Below are positions 1-12,550 of a stretch of DNA of 64,000 nucleotides, piece by piece. A program made the translations under genes and the position numbers. The notes below the pieces were generated by a model. That model did no database searches. It was given only the letters and a program-made list of their open reading frames with translations, and was not told the DNA's origin. Positions within the stretch are counted from its first letter, which is position 1. Every line of letters starts with the position of its first letter. Location: the NCBI GenBank assembly GCA_950295325.1, contig OX485806.1, positions 37,076,001 through 37,140,000 on the forward strand. Reading direction: 5' to 3'. This stretch comes from Polytrichum commune. Taxonomy: Eukaryota; Streptophyta; Polytrichopsida; Polytrichales; Polytrichaceae.

Positions 1-640
1 ACATGCTTGACACCTGATTTTCCGATAAGACTGATTTCACCTCAACTTTTGTAATTAACATTAAATCTTCAGACTCGACTTGTGAGAGCACTTGAGAGGG
101 TGGATAACTCTGGGACTTACTTTAAGGTGGTAGCTTAAAATATGTATGTTTGTCGCATGACTTGAGGTAATTAAGTAAACTAACATGAATTTGGTGTTTA
201 TCTTCAAGTCAGTTCTGGAACTAGGCTAGCTGTTGGATTTAGTATCACTTACAACTTCGAATCACACAATGCTATATTTATTTACTGTATAAATTGTATT
301 TTACCAACAAATGTCAAAATGGTTGTTTGGACATTAGAGACCAATCACAACCTTACTTTGTAAAAAAAATACATGAATAGTAATAGTATATGGCATTGTT
401 TAGCTCAGAATAGTAAGTGACACTAAATACCATATTTAGTGTAGACTTCACATGTCTGTTCAAATTTGTAAGGGTTGAGTGGTTGGCTCCTCTTTGAATG
501 CTTGTGTTTTGCAAATCGGGCTATTTATATGAAAATTATCTTTTGAGGAAACATAGCAATTTCTACAAACGTATTGTTACCTAAGAGTAAATATGATTTG
601 AACAAGGTTGATTAGGATGAGAATTTAATACACTTGTGGA
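1..640. other. Non-coding array sequence
   Basis: I see no gene here. The segment is AT-rich and contains a near-palindrome, ACACTAAATAC followed by CATATTTAGTGT (about 420-443). The same motif recurs at the ends of other duplicated blocks (about 29984, 45290 and 63480), so this is probably the tail of a preceding array unit cut by the window edge. Confidence 0.5.
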
Positions 641-959
641 AATGTTGGGGCCAACATGGACATTGCCCTTTTGATATCCAACTTTAGTCGTTGACACCCC
701 TTGAGTGAAGCATGTTGGGGGATGTTGGTCCCCCTCCCCCCTTGTAGGTTATGTTCCTTGTCTGATTGGGACACTTCTTACATTGTTAGAATACCCTTTA
801 GAATTGATTTTCAGTGGTAATTCAATCAACCAAATAAGAGATAATCTCGAGTTTAGGCTCTCAAAAGAGTGTTGTTGTCCCCATGATGTAATGTGTGCCT
901 TATGAGCCTTACCTAGTGGGAAGAGTTGTATAATAAGGTCCCAAAAAAATTACATTGAA

Positions 960-1203
960 TATTTATTAAAATGGCATTTATGTGCCATATGCCTTTTCCT
1001 TTTACTACCATACCCCCTCTCTTGCCTCTCTCACTATGAAACCCGTTGGAATATATATATATGGGGAACTTGAACCTCCATGGCCACTCTCCCATTTTTT
1101 TCCTTGGTGTAAACCGAAGTGGTTCTAGGAAGAGTTTAGCAATCAATCAACGCTCTTACAACACCCTGGAACGACTTCTTGGTCCATAGTGTAAATTGGC
1201 CCT
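960..1203. mobile_element. Right part of a Harbinger-like MITE
   Basis: This stretch matches the right half of the complete element at 39531-40621. Both contain the CTCTCTTGCCTCTCTCAC run, the AAACCCGTTGGA stretch, TTCCTTGGTGTAAACCGAAG, and the end GGTCCATAGTGTAAA followed by a GC-rich hexamer. The left end is unclear; a degenerate GGGGCCAACATGGAC at about 645 is a candidate. AP2 gene copy 1 begins immediately to the right of its last base, so this element abuts the break in that gene. Confidence 0.6.
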
Positions 1204-1726
1204 GAATTGCACCAACTCTCAAGTCCTTGTTAGTGTCATTGTCCTCTCCAACCTCCAAGCTCTTCCAAATTTCAAAATACAAAGTATTGTTTCCCGAAGA
1301 TCAGATAGCATTCAACCACTATTCAAAATTGTATATGCCCTCCTTGATGACAAAATAACGAAGAAAATGGATTAACTAAATTTTTTTTTGTTAATAGTTT
1401 GTTATATTCTAGAAATGCAAGTATGGATTCAGAATGCTCTATACCAAAAGATTCTGATGAGAAATCAAGAAAACCTCATGAATTGGATACAGTAGAATTC
1501 AATAGTACATGATATTATGGTGGTGTTGTTGGACTTGTGATACTATAAAATGGAGACCCACTTGCAATTGACAAATATGACATTGAGACTCCTGACTAAA
1601 TGACACTCTTTCATTTGCAAGTCTTGAGTATTCATGTGTTGCTTCGGTAAACTTCATAATGTCTTTTAATTGGTCATCTGCATATAGATCATGCACAATT
1701 GCAATTGCTATATGTCGGTTGCACAC
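1204..1726 (-). pseudogene. AP2/ERF gene copy 1, AP2 domain lost
   Basis: Read on the minus strand, this matches the N-terminal part of the intact gene at 42153-43376. The opening resembles MKFTKATCQYS (here MKFTEATHEYS), with the conserved SQVQQHHHNI-like stretch in another frame. Sequence similarity continues through the region that in other copies encodes ERTMTRTMTRELEQLIGA. It then stops abruptly at the end of the MITE fragment ending at 1203, exactly before the DNA-binding domain would begin. Small insertions, including a T-rich stretch near 1380, also break the frame. No functional protein is expected. The conserved flanking sequence shows it is a member of the local tandem array and not a processed copy. 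Confidence 0.7.
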
Positions 1727-3357
1727 TAAGAGATACTTCCTTTATGGAGCTTTCTATAAACAACATTATGCTATGGTCATAGTGGACATTGAAATTATGA
1801 GATCCATAAGTCTTGTATCTCCTTATTTTGTCTCACCTTCTATTTTTAGAAACTTGTATGAATACATTCTAAGTTGAATTTGTAAAACACAATCCAGCCC
1901 ATGACAATGAGATATTCAATACCAATAATATTGAGTTAAGAAACATAGAACCTCAAGGATATTAGACCCTCAAAGTGTGTTGAATATTGAACGTTAGTAA
2001 CTTCCAAGCAAGCAAATAATTACTTTGGAAAATAGCGAAACATTGAAGACTAAGAAATGTGCAAGGCAGTTGAACATCACCAAAGTTCCTTGCCACAATC
2101 TGAGGACACAAATCGAGATAGAGACAACCTAGGAATCCTCTTGTGACATTGTGACTATGTGAAGGGTTGATATATTGCATGAGCCCAGTCATTGATGGAG
2201 AAGCTTCTTTCCAAGCCACCCTACATGGTGGAGCTCCCATTTGCATTACAATATAATTTGGTGTTAAGATTCACTTTAAGGTGTGTGTACTTTGAGGTGG
2301 ACCCATAAAATGCATGGACCAAATTGACTTGCACTTTATTTGATTTTCAAACTTCGTGCATTGAAAGTTGGAAGTGGAATGTATAGTCAATCTTGAAGAG
2401 TAATATGGAAGAAGCTTGACCGAGGCACGGGAAATACTGACATCTAAGTCCAAGTGAGTTGCTTGAAAAGGAAAAATGATGTATAAATAATTAGAAATAA
2501 ATAACACTTTGACCCAAAAATCAAACGTATTGCTATTAAGAACTTTGAAACGCTAGTGTTGTTGCCTTTATTTTAATAGAAGGTTGAAAACATTTGACTT
2601 ATGGCTCTTACTTTAGTTGGGCAATCTCTTTGAGATGATGATGTAAGGGATTGCTTAACATGTGCCCGAAACAAAATATTAAGGTCATTAATTACCTCTT
2701 CAAATTAAGGCTATATTTACTTGATTAGCATCTTTTTAACGCAAGTTGTCTTTGATGTTAGAATAGGGTTATTTTGCATGGCTTTTTTTTTGCTACAAAT
2801 TACCAACAAAGATTGAGTGCTATATGTCTATTGTCACACATTCACAAGGTCATAACACATGTTAGTGGTGTAAATTATGAAGATGGAGAAACAACCCTCA
2901 ACGAGTAGTGCTTGGGAGGTGTCAAGACCTAAGGCTACATTGTTTTGTCTATTTAGTGTGGGTCACCATTTTGAGTTACGTGTTGCTATAACATTTTTAT
3001 GAGAATATCATTTTAAAACCCAAATTACATAAGTAGTTAGTACGCAAACTGAAAACTATGGTATAAATTTTGTCGGTAAAAACAATAATACAGGTAAGAA
3101 TTTATAGCTAGACATAACTCCTAATGGTAACTACTACTAATTTGAAAAACTGATGTAAATATTGGATGGCCAAAGTCTCCCCTCCACAACATGTCTACAA
3201 TAAATAGTAGATTTAGTGCCCTATGGTATATTTCGTATGTATGGTATATTGAAACAACGTTTGGTAGAATTTGCATCCTAACAATTTTGTAATAAAATAT
3301 TGTCATTGTATGATGCAAGATGCAAGATGCAATCAACAATGCAAGATGCAAGATGTA
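1727..3357. repeat. AP2-array flank, copy 1
   Basis: This non-coding block lies upstream of the minus-strand AP2 copy and recurs beside copies 2, 3 and 4 (5543-6948, 28142-30140, 43377-45375). Shared landmarks are CTCAAAGTGTGTTG..ATATT, GGTTGAAAACATTTGACTTATG, GTGTAAATTATG and the ATTACATAAGTAGTTAGTA stretch. A short GATGCAAGATGCAAGATGCAATC run lies near 3310-3375. I see no coding region. Confidence 0.7.
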
Positions 3358-3397
3358 ATCAATGCAAGATGACTAGATCCAAGAAGAAGCTTCGATT

Positions 3398-4190
3398 TTA
3401 CATCTGAAACTCCATCAATTGTGAGTTGACATTGAATTTGACATGCGATCCCAGTCCATGACTAACCTCCGCATGCACAACCGATAACCAAAACCCTCCC
3501 AAACAAAACAAAAAATGTGTAACAATGTGCAGATTTGCTACAAGCTCATCACCACCTGATTGAATGCCTTCGGAGATGTGGCCACCGCCTCTTTCAATCC
3601 TCACCAGATCAAATTTCCGGCACCACATTCCCACAGTTCTCCAAGCTTCAATTCCAAACACAAAAAATCTTGAAAGCTTGCAAACAAATTTCACCGAATC
3701 ACGAAACCCAACACAACCCAACCCAATGTCGGAGGGCCTAAGAGATTGTATGAAAAAGCGTTGTGTGCACATCAATGACTGCTCAGGTGCCACTTTCAGT
3801 AGTGGCCAGATCCCAGGCATCCCATCTGAGTTTGACATGCTTAAATGCCCTCATTCACTCATCTTGATCGTCCTGGGCCGTCGATTGGCAAAGGCTCATT
3901 ATAGAATGATCTCCACGCATAAATAACTTACCCTATCTCACTTGCCATTCTATTCAAGTTGACATTGGACCAACTTGAACACTGCTTGACGGGCATATTA
4001 CAATGAGGATTTCAAATGAGGTTTTTCATTTTCAATTTGGGGTTACGTTTTGAAAGCTTGTTTAGAGAGAGGTATATTTTGAAGGGCCAAATCACGTTGG
4101 AAGAGTATTGAAGACTTCAATCGGGATCACTCACGAGATGCAAACTTTGTAGAAACCCTCAGAAGCCAAATTACAACATCTAGGACAATG
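3398..4190. other. Extra segment present only in array copy 2
   Basis: In copy 3 the sequence CATCTGAAACTCCATCAA runs almost directly into AAATGAAAGCTGCAACCGA (about 26750-26800). Here the same two landmarks are separated by roughly 770 bp. Either this segment was inserted in copy 2 or copy 3 lost it. It contains overlapping open frames on both strands, 146 codons on minus (3398-3838) and 120 on plus (3564-3926). Neither has a domain I recognise, so I do not call a gene. Confidence 0.45.
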
Positions 4191-4356
4191 TCATCTCCAA
4201 CAACAAGAAAATGAAAGCTGCAACCGAGTTTCTAGTGTATCTCCAATAAATGCCTTTGACCCAATCAACTCACTATTCCATCCAAGAAACTTTACATTGT
4301 CTCCTTCCAGTTCTACAATAAGAAGCTCATGAGCTTGTTTATCATAGACCTTGTTT

Positions 4357-5542
4357 CTAGGATGAGCCCGTCTTTCGCGGAGGAGAACATGTATCACCCA
4401 TGCTCAGCAAATCACTTGAAAACATGAAATATGATTTGTTCCCATCCTCAACCACTCCAAAACTTTTGTTGCAGGTATTTACTTCTCGCGGAGCTTCCTT
4501 CATAGCTTCAAATGGTGGATATTTCTTCAAGGTCATGATATCTTTGGAATTTGGTTGAATATCAACTTGCGTTACGAGAGGAATCATTTTACAATCTTGC
4601 TTGACCAAAGCACATGTTGGCATTGCCCTTTCTTGAACAGAAGGATTCCCCAAGGAAACTGTATGAGTGCTCAAAGGCATGGATTGAGATGTTGAAACTT
4701 CAAATGACTTGTCTATTGCATTTCTTTGATCACTTGGCATGACAGACCACATGGTGGAGTTTGAGAGGTGCTTACTAGAGTCCTCAAAATTGAGAGTTGT
4801 TTTCTTTTTGTATCGAATGACTGCAACGTCATATGCTCGAGCGGCTTCCTCTGGAGTGTCAAAGTTACCAATCCACATCTTCTTTTTGGTCTTCTTTTCA
4901 GAGATGTTGATTTCAACAACCCAAGGACGTTTGCGTTCCGGACGCCAACGTACGCCTTTGGAGCATGGGATGACTGCACCTATAAGTTGCTCCAATTCTC
5001 GAGTCATTGTTCGTGTCATTGTCCTTTCCGACCTCCAAGCTCTTCCACATTTTGGAACAAAAAATTGTGTTGCACAAAGATCATAGCATTCAAATACTTT
5101 TAAAAATTGTGTAGGCTCTCCTTGTTCACGAAACAAAGAAAAAACCTTGGACAATATTTTAGTATAGTCAAAAAATGCAAGTAAGGATTGGGACGGCTCT
5201 GTACCAAAAGATTGAGAATTCCAAACAACCACGTTCACTCAATGTACTAGAATCCAATACCATACGATGTTGTGGTGTTGTTGTTGGATTCGTGATATTA
5301 TAATATGGTGGCCCAGTTGGATTTGACAAATATGAGATTGAAACTCCCAACTCGTTGAAACTCTTTCTGTGTAAATCCATGCACTGCTGAAGCATTTTGG
5401 GAGAATAAGATGGTACAATCTTTTGTGCACACCAAGAAAAACTACCTTTGATAAAATAATTATCCCGTTGACCATGTACCTCAAACTTGTGAAAACCATT
5501 TCCAAGTGTCGAATATTGACATGTTGCTTTGGTGAACTCCAT
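4357..5542 (-). pseudogene. AP2/ERF gene copy 2, frameshifted
   Basis: The minus strand encodes an ERF-type protein in two frames. The first frame (5542 downwards) gives the N-terminal part up to LSERGCLEFSI. The second frame (ORF 5238-4357, 293 codons) carries the rest. Compared with the intact copy, five bases are missing where that copy reads AAAGATTGTATTGAGAATT on the plus strand (near 5215), which shifts the frame. The AP2 domain lies at about residues 93-152 of the second ORF: KGVRW, WVVEI, WIGNFDTPEEAARAYDVA and LNFED are intact, but the usual tyrosine before KGVRW is serine. The second ORF has its own ATG, so a shortened but complete AP2 protein is conceivable. Without expression data I treat it as a pseudogene. 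Confidence 0.75.
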
Positions 5543-6948
5543 AACTTCCTTTAACCTCTTACTTTCAATACTAGCCTAAAGACTCAAACAAAACTACAAA
5601 GTTGTATGCATATCATGCACGATTGCAATTGCTATATGTTGGTTGCACACTAAGTGATACTTTCTAAATGGCGCTTTCTAAAACCAACATTATGGTATGT
5701 TCATAGTGGACATTGAATTTATGAGATCCATAGGTCTCGCATATTCTTATTTGTCTCACCTTCTTTTGATAGAGACAAACATAAATGCATACAAAGTTGA
5801 ATATGTACAAAACAATCCAACTCATGACAATGAGATATTTAAGACCAAGTATGTTGAGCTAAGAAACATAAAACTTCAAGGAGATTAGAGTCTCAAAGTG
5901 TGTTGGATATTAAACGTTTAGTAAATTCCTATCAAGGAAATAAGTACTTTGGAAAATAGCAAGGTATTGAAAACTAACAACTATGCAAGGCACATGAACA
6001 TAACCAAACGTCTTGTCCAAGTAGAGGATGCAAATTTTGAAAGAGCGCCTTGAATCCACTTGTGACAGCTTATAGTCCTATTTGAAAGGTTTGATGCATT
6101 GCATGAGCCCAATCATTGATGGAGAAGCTTCTGTCCAAGCCATCTTACATGGTGGTTGTCCCTTTCACATTACAATATGAGTTGGTGTTCTTATTCACTT
6201 TAAGGTACACTTTAAGGTGGACCTCAGAATTGCATTGACTAAATTGATTTGAACTTTGTTCAATTTTCAAACTTCATGCAAGTTGGAAGTGGAATGTTTA
6301 GTCAATCTTGAAGAGTAGTATGGAAGAAGCTTGACCGAGGCACGGGGAATATTGACATCTAAGTCCAAGTGGACAGATGGAAATGATAAAATGATATTTA
6401 AATAATTAGAAATAAATGAAACTAAGACCAAAAAATCAAACTTACTATTATTAAGGACTTTGAAACGCTATTGTTGTTGCCTTTCTTTTTGATAGAAGGT
6501 TGAAAACATTTGACTTATGGCTTTTACTTTAGTTGGGACAATCCCTTCGAGAGTTTGATGTAGGGGATTGCTTAACACGTGCCTGAAATATAACGTTGAG
6601 GTCATTAATTACCTCTTCAAATTAAGGCTATATTTACTTGATTCACATTTTTGTAACTCAAGTTGTCTTTGATGTTAGAATAGGGTTATTTTGTATGGTT
6701 GGTCTTTTGCTACAAATTACCAACAAAGATTGAGTGTTATATGTCTACTGTCACACATTCACAACGTCATCACACATGTTAGTGATGTAAATTATGGAGG
6801 TGGATAAACAACCCTCAACGAATAGTGTTTGGGGGTGTCAAGGGCTAAAGCTACGTTGTTTTGTCTAATTAGTGTGGGTCACCATTTTGAATTACGTGTT
6901 ACTATAACATTTTACTGAGAATATCATTTAAACCCCCAAATTACATAA
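5543..6948. repeat. AP2-array flank, copy 2 (left part)
   Basis: This is the same non-coding block as at 1727-3357 and 43377-45375. It is interrupted at 6948 by the transposon that ends at 15431, and the array sequence resumes at 15432 with ATAAGTAGTTAGTATGC. No coding region is seen. Confidence 0.75.
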
Positions 6949-7980
6949 ATTATTATATTTGTTAATTTGGGACCTTTATTGGCATTTTGAGACAGTTACA
7001 AATATAAGAACATGGATAAAATCACACAGATATTGGAGAATGTTGTAAGATGCAAATGGGGGCATTCACGGTTGGGGTACTACTTTTGGGTGTCTAACGG
7101 AAAAATGACTTTTTTAGATAACTTCACATGCTTGGTATGCTTAGATTTGTATTGTGAAGCATATTTTGGATCATACCTACATTTCATACTCCATATTAAG
7201 TACACCGACAAAGTTAATTTAGAAGGAATAGGGTCATTGTGAGGCCAAACTCACCACCCTTAAGCGTCCTAGTCCGGGTGGTGGTTTTGAGAATCACATG
7301 TGTCATACCAAAACTTGCGGTAACATGGAATGTAACTCCCATCTCAATGAACTCCCAACTTATTTAGAATCATGATGTTTTATTGATGTTAGCCTCTTGA
7401 ATAGGTAGAGCATTGGCCTTCTCAAGGGTCCACCCCGCGGCCTTGGCTACACATGCCCTTAGTGATATCCCTCTTGAGACCTTGACATTAGCCAAGACCT
7501 TCTCATTAGTGATCTTAGCCTCCGTGAGGCTATGGCTTATGGACTCCATGTGACAATTAAATTTCTAATACCTTAATCCGCAATCATCACCCAAGGCCGT
7601 CCTCTTTGTGGGGAACCACACAACTCACCCTGGTGCTTTACATCAATTTTAGCACATCAATTCATTCCATGATAAGGATACAAGTGTTAAAAAACACTTC
7701 TCTCTCTTATCACTATCTTAGCATTCCTCTATTGCAAGTCACTTCTAAATTCACTCACAAGTTCACTCCCTAACGTCAACAACCTCCAACTTAAGGGGTT
7801 CCTAATTGTAACTCCAATGCTAACCCCGCTAACTTCCTAAATTTTACCTAGCTACCCCCCTTAACTCATAACCCAGCTCCTACCTAAGCCCTAGTTCAAA
7901 TGGCTCCCACTCCTTATTGTGGTTGCTACCCAACAACCGGCTGCAGTGACCGGGACTGCTCAACCCCAGTCCGGTGGCTG

Positions 7981-8150
7981 GCTAAGCCTTCAACCCAGCT
8001 GCAGTCTCGTCCAGGGGTTGGCTAAGCCTTCGGCCCAGTTGCCGTTTAGTCCAGGGGTTGGCTAAGCCTTCAATCCAGCTGCAGTCTCGTCCAGGGGTTG
8101 GCTAAGCCTTCGGCCCAGCTGCCGTTTTAGTCCGGGGGCTGGCTAAGCCT
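7981..8150. repeat. 40-bp minisatellite in family G element
   Basis: GGCTAAGCCTTC recurs at 7980, 8020, 8060, 8100 and 8141, giving a period of about 40 bp. The units alternate between CAGCTGCAGTCTCGTCCAGG and a GCCGTTTAGTCC version. It occupies the place where other family G copies carry differently sized minisatellites. Confidence 0.85.
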
Positions 8151-8287
8151 TGCATGTGAATACTCAACTTAGCTAAACCACCATAAAACCATAAACACCA
8201 TTCAAACTAAACTAAATCAAACTAGATTAAACTATAAGCCTAAACAACTAAGGACTAACAATCAAATGACTAACGTTCCTTTGGGTA

Positions 8288-8470
8288 TCACCCACAACCC
8301 ACACACACACCTCTACCCACAAGAGAGGGAAGGGGTGAGAGTGAAAAGACAAAAAGAGAGAGCATTGAGAAAGAGAGGAAGATTTTGAAGAAGAGAGAAG
8401 AAAAGGTAAAAGAGAGGGAACTTAAGGAGAAGAGAGGATAAGGGAGGAAGAGGAGAGATAGGGCATCCAA
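8288..8470. repeat. Purine-rich GA tract
   Basis: A low-complexity stretch dominated by GAGAGA/AAGAGA on the plus strand lies inside the family G element. A frame open on the minus strand here is a low-complexity artefact. Confidence 0.7.
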
Positions 8471-10105
8471 TCACAACCCCTTAACCTTCTCCCCCTTAGT
8501 AGGACCTCATCCTCTCCGCTAACCCTTCAACCCCTAAACCAACAAGAACACGTTCTAATTCAAACAATTAAATCAAAGGCACTTGCCCTTGCCTCATCAA
8601 GCACTACTCCTCTAATCAAAACACTCCCTAATGTCACTAAGCTTCTAATTCACCACACAAAATGGCTTAAGGCCTAAACATAAATCCACACCAAGCCTCA
8701 CTCTTTTGATACATTTGATTGTTTCAATAACACTCCAATTGCAATTCTAATTCAATTCTAAACATAAAACAAATATGAGCACTCATTTTGGGCTCATAAT
8801 CATCTAAGATATCATTTTGATTCCTTAAAGGACATTTAGGAGTGTTGTCTTAATTGTTCACCTTAGGATCAAGGAATCAAAAGGACAACAAGAATCAATC
8901 GAAACAATCCCAAATTTTTTCCTCACAATCATCGTTCAAGTGTGTACCAATAGAACCAAGTATGTATTGAATACCTGTGAGCCCAAAAATTAGTGCTCAC
9001 ATGTGTTCTTGAACTATAAAAGGAAGTCTTAACTTATTTGGACGACTATTCAATCATCCAGAAAGATAAAAAGAGTGGAGCTTTGAATTTTAGATTGCCT
9101 TCAATTTAAGAGAAGTAGGAAGTGATTATAGTTTAGTCGGAGTAAAGTTTTGGGGTTAAGTTTTAATGTAAGAGCTGATGGCCTCATGTAGCCTAGACTT
9201 AGGATTTGTCGGGTTTTGAGGTGGCTTAGGTAGATTTCAATTTAAATGGCTTAAGGTTAGGTTGTATGACTTAATTATGGGAGGCCACGGCTTCAGGCTG
9301 GGGGCTAGCAGCTTGGAGGCGGATATTGGCTATGTTAGGTTAGGCTTCTGTGCATTCAAGGGCAGGGTTGAACCCGAGTGAGGATAGGACCTCATGATCC
9401 CAGGATTTCAGATCAGAAGCGGGGAGGGCTCTACACAGGACTCTCGGGGACTTTCCTCTCTCTCTCCAGGAAGAAAGAAGAATGCCCAGGAGGGAGGCTG
9501 CGGAAGGCAGAGGCGGCGTGCATAGAGAACGACAAAGACTACAGAATTTTGAAAGCATCCGCGGCGGTGCAGTGGAAGTAATATGCAATGTGAGCTGCCC
9601 TCAGGGGCCAAGGCCTGAAGCCAGTGTCTTGGGTGGATTTGAAGCTGAATAGCGGCGGGGGTGAAAAAATATTCATGCAGAGTGCGAGGAGATGGACAAC
9701 GGGTATTTAACACAGCAAAGGGCAGTCAAGTGGAAAATGCAGGCGTAGTGCAGGGTGTATGAGCCCAAAATGGTTGCTCATATTTGTTTTATATTTAGGA
9801 GTTGCTTAGAATTGCATTTGAAGTCGTTATTGAAACAATTAAAAGTATTAAAAAGAGTGAGGCTTGGTGTGGAGTTATGTTTTAGGCCTTAGGCTTATGT
9901 TGTGTGGTTAATTAAAAACTTTGTGGCATTAGGGAGTGTGTTGGTTAAGTGAGTGGTGTGTAATAGAGCAAGGGGAAGGACCTTGGGTTTTAGTGTTTGA
10001 ATTGGGACCTATCTTGTTGGTTTAGGGGGCGAGGCTTTAGTGGATAAGATGAGGTCCTACTAAGTAGGAGAGAGGTGAGGAGTTAAGCTACTTGGTTTTG
10101 TGTGG

Positions 10106-10130
10106 TTTTTTTTTTTTTTTTTTTTTTTTT
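10106..10130. repeat. Poly-T tract, 25 bases
   Basis: A pure run of T lies inside element B. A minus-strand open frame across it reads as poly-lysine and is not a gene. Confidence 0.95.
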
Positions 10131-10236
10131 GGTATGAAGCAAGGGGGGAGCTCAAGGAACTCAATGAAGCTACGGATTTGTAGCCGAATGTAAGCCCAAA
10201 ATGGTGTTCACATGTGTTCTTAAGTCTTTGAGACCA

Positions 10237-11908
10237 TGTCACCAAAAAGCCTCCACCCTTCAATTTCGTCCTAGCCCGAATGGAGAAGTTTATAATGACA
10301 TGTAGAGATTTATCTCTTTGTAACACAATGTATGATTCCAATTTATCGTTGGAATATACACAACTTAGCCAAGTCTATACTATGTCTTCTTACACTCCTT
10401 AATCTCGGGTAATGTCACATCCTTGTACTTCTATAAAGTCCACCCGGCCACTTTGGCCACGCATGCCTTCAAAGATATCCCTCTTGTGAAGCGAGTCCTT
10501 GCCGTCGACTCCACACTACTACATGAGTTCTCGCTTATTGATTCCATGAATTACACAAGTTTAAGTATTGATAAATACTTGTCACTTATTGTAGTTTTTT
10601 CCTCACGCTTCAACTACTATATTGGTTTAATGAACTAATGGTTATCCCTAATGGAACCAAACAAACTTCCTTTGTTCCCCTAGACTTTATTAGCTAATAG
10701 TGTAACTTTCCCATTACTTCTCGGAATGTCCTGAAATTTTATCTGTAACTAAGGAGACAAAGCAAAAACATCTCACCAATTTGTGAGCCTATCCCATTTT
10801 CTGTCCGACAGTTATGACCATTTTAGTGTGTTAGTTTACCCAGATTTCAGAATGTCATAACTTCCTCTCACAAGCTTCAAAGAACTTTAAATTTTGGGAG
10901 CAATCACAAAAACTAATTGTTTATGACCCCCTGAAATTTCAAACTATTTTCATTTTCTGCCAAAACATTATGGCCTTTTTAGTCTGCAACTCTTGAAAAC
11001 ACTTCAGAATGATATATCTCCTTCTCATCTACTCGGAATGACTTGAAATTTGTATCACAACTAGGAAACCTAAGAACAACGCATCTCTCAAAATTTCATG
11101 CGTTTCCAAGCCTCTGTCCAGGAGTTATGCCCATTTCAGCTCAAAAATGTAGGCAAAGTTCAGAATGTCATAACTGCTGCTCCAGTACTCCAAACATCCT
11201 CAGATTTTGACCATGTTCATATAAACAAGTTATTTACTAACCCTCTTAATTTCAACGAAGTATCTTCTTCTGCTCGGAAGTTATGCCCCTTACAACCTAG
11301 ACTATTCAAGAAATACCCAAGATTTATGAACTCAAATACTACAACTTGAAGCCATAAAATATCTTAAAATTATTCACACCAAAACTAATTCTAACAAGAG
11401 GTCAAGCCCTCTTCAAGGCCAACTAGCCTTGGCTCTCCAACTAAAAACTAAGCACACACATGTGCTCCAATCTTGCTTCCAACACACCCACATTTATAAC
11501 ACGTGGGGTGCCTTGGAGCACGAAGGGAAGAGAGGATGAATGAGGGAAGAATGAGGGATTATATAGTGAGTTTAAAGGGGTAACACCCTCAAGGCTCACG
11601 ATAAGCCCTCGAGATCTCCTCCTACTTTGTAGGCTCTAATCCTATCTCCTAAGCCTTCCTCCTTCAAATGATCAACAAGGATCCAAATTCAAACATTTAA
11701 CTGAACTTGGCTTTCTACCTACCACACTTTACCAAGGTTTGTCCTTCTCCTACTTAAATCCACTCCACTAAAGCCTAATGCTTCAAACTAAGCTTTCTTC
11801 AAGCTTCACTCTTTTTATATTTTTGTGAATAATCATAAATCACCAAAACGCCACTTGTAATGTTTTACAAGTGTTAACAACCAATGTGGGCATCAATTTG
11901 GGCTCACA
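10237..11908 (-). mobile_element. Family G element D, innermost and inverted
   Basis: It begins TGTCACCAAAAAGCCTCCAC and ends CAATTTGGGCTCACA, so it is in reverse orientation. Perfect 5-bp repeats GACCA flank it at 10232-10236 and 11909-11913. Removing it restores GAGACCATTAGAAG, the continuous sequence seen in the related copy at about 21470-21490. Length is 1672 bp. Confidence 0.88.
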
Positions 11909-12550
11909 GACCATTAGAAGTTATGTTTTAACGGTTATTACTTATTCACAAAAATATTAAAAAAATGAAGTGTGGTGTGGATTAAGTTTAGACATTAAGG
12001 GGTGTTGTATGATTGTCTCAAGGTTTAAGTTCAATGAGGTAATAGCTTGACTAGGTAGGTATGGAGTAAGGTGAGGCGAGAGGGGATCCGCGGGTTAAAT
12101 GCCCACATTAGGATCCACCTTGTTGGTTTATGAATGGAAGAACCTTGTGGATGGAATGAGTCCCTACTTAGAAGAAGAAGGTTAAGGGGTTGTGATTGGA
12201 GGCTCTAATTCTCTCATCCTATCCTTACATCATGCCCTCTCCTCCTCTTTGTTATTTAAGACCTCGTTCTTCCCTCACTCATCATCTCTTTCCTTCGTGT
12301 TCCTTGGCACCCGACGTGTTATAAGTGTGGGTGCGTGGGAAGTAAGATAGGAGCACGTGTGTGTGCATGGGTGTAAGGTTAGGAGCCAAGGCTAGTTGGC
12401 CTTGAAGAGGACTTGACCTCTTGTTAGTAATAGTTGGACGCGAATGATTTAAAGTTCAATTTATGGCTTTGTTTGAATACTTGGATTTACATTGATTAGC
12501 CTTATACTTATGCGGATGTGCAAAGTCTCTTATTGGAGCATTTAGTTTTG

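Larger units (their letters stand above)
7238..8798 (-). mobile_element. Family G element (solo LTR-like), minus
   Basis: It begins TGTGAGGCCAAACTCACC and ends TTTTGGGCTCATA, the reverse of the family ends TGTGAGCCCAAA and TTTGGCCTCACA. Flanking 5-bp repeats are GTCAT (7233-7237) and ATCAT (8799-8803), one mismatch. The conserved 3' subterminal motif CTTAAGCGTCCTAGTCCGGG is at about 7260. Length is 1561 bp. There is no primer-binding site, polypurine tract or polyprotein, so it looks like a solo LTR. Confidence 0.8.

Noticed and set aside
4191-4397. 68-codon minus-strand frame conserved as a frame at 26764-27030
   Set aside because: It overlaps the AP2 3' end in a different frame. In copy 4 the matching sequence lacks the frame, so it is more likely a conserved 3' untranslated region.
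9340-9713. Overlapping frames of 67-101 codons
   Set aside because: GC-rich body of family G element A; the two minus-strand frames and the plus-strand frame overlap and none matches a known domain.
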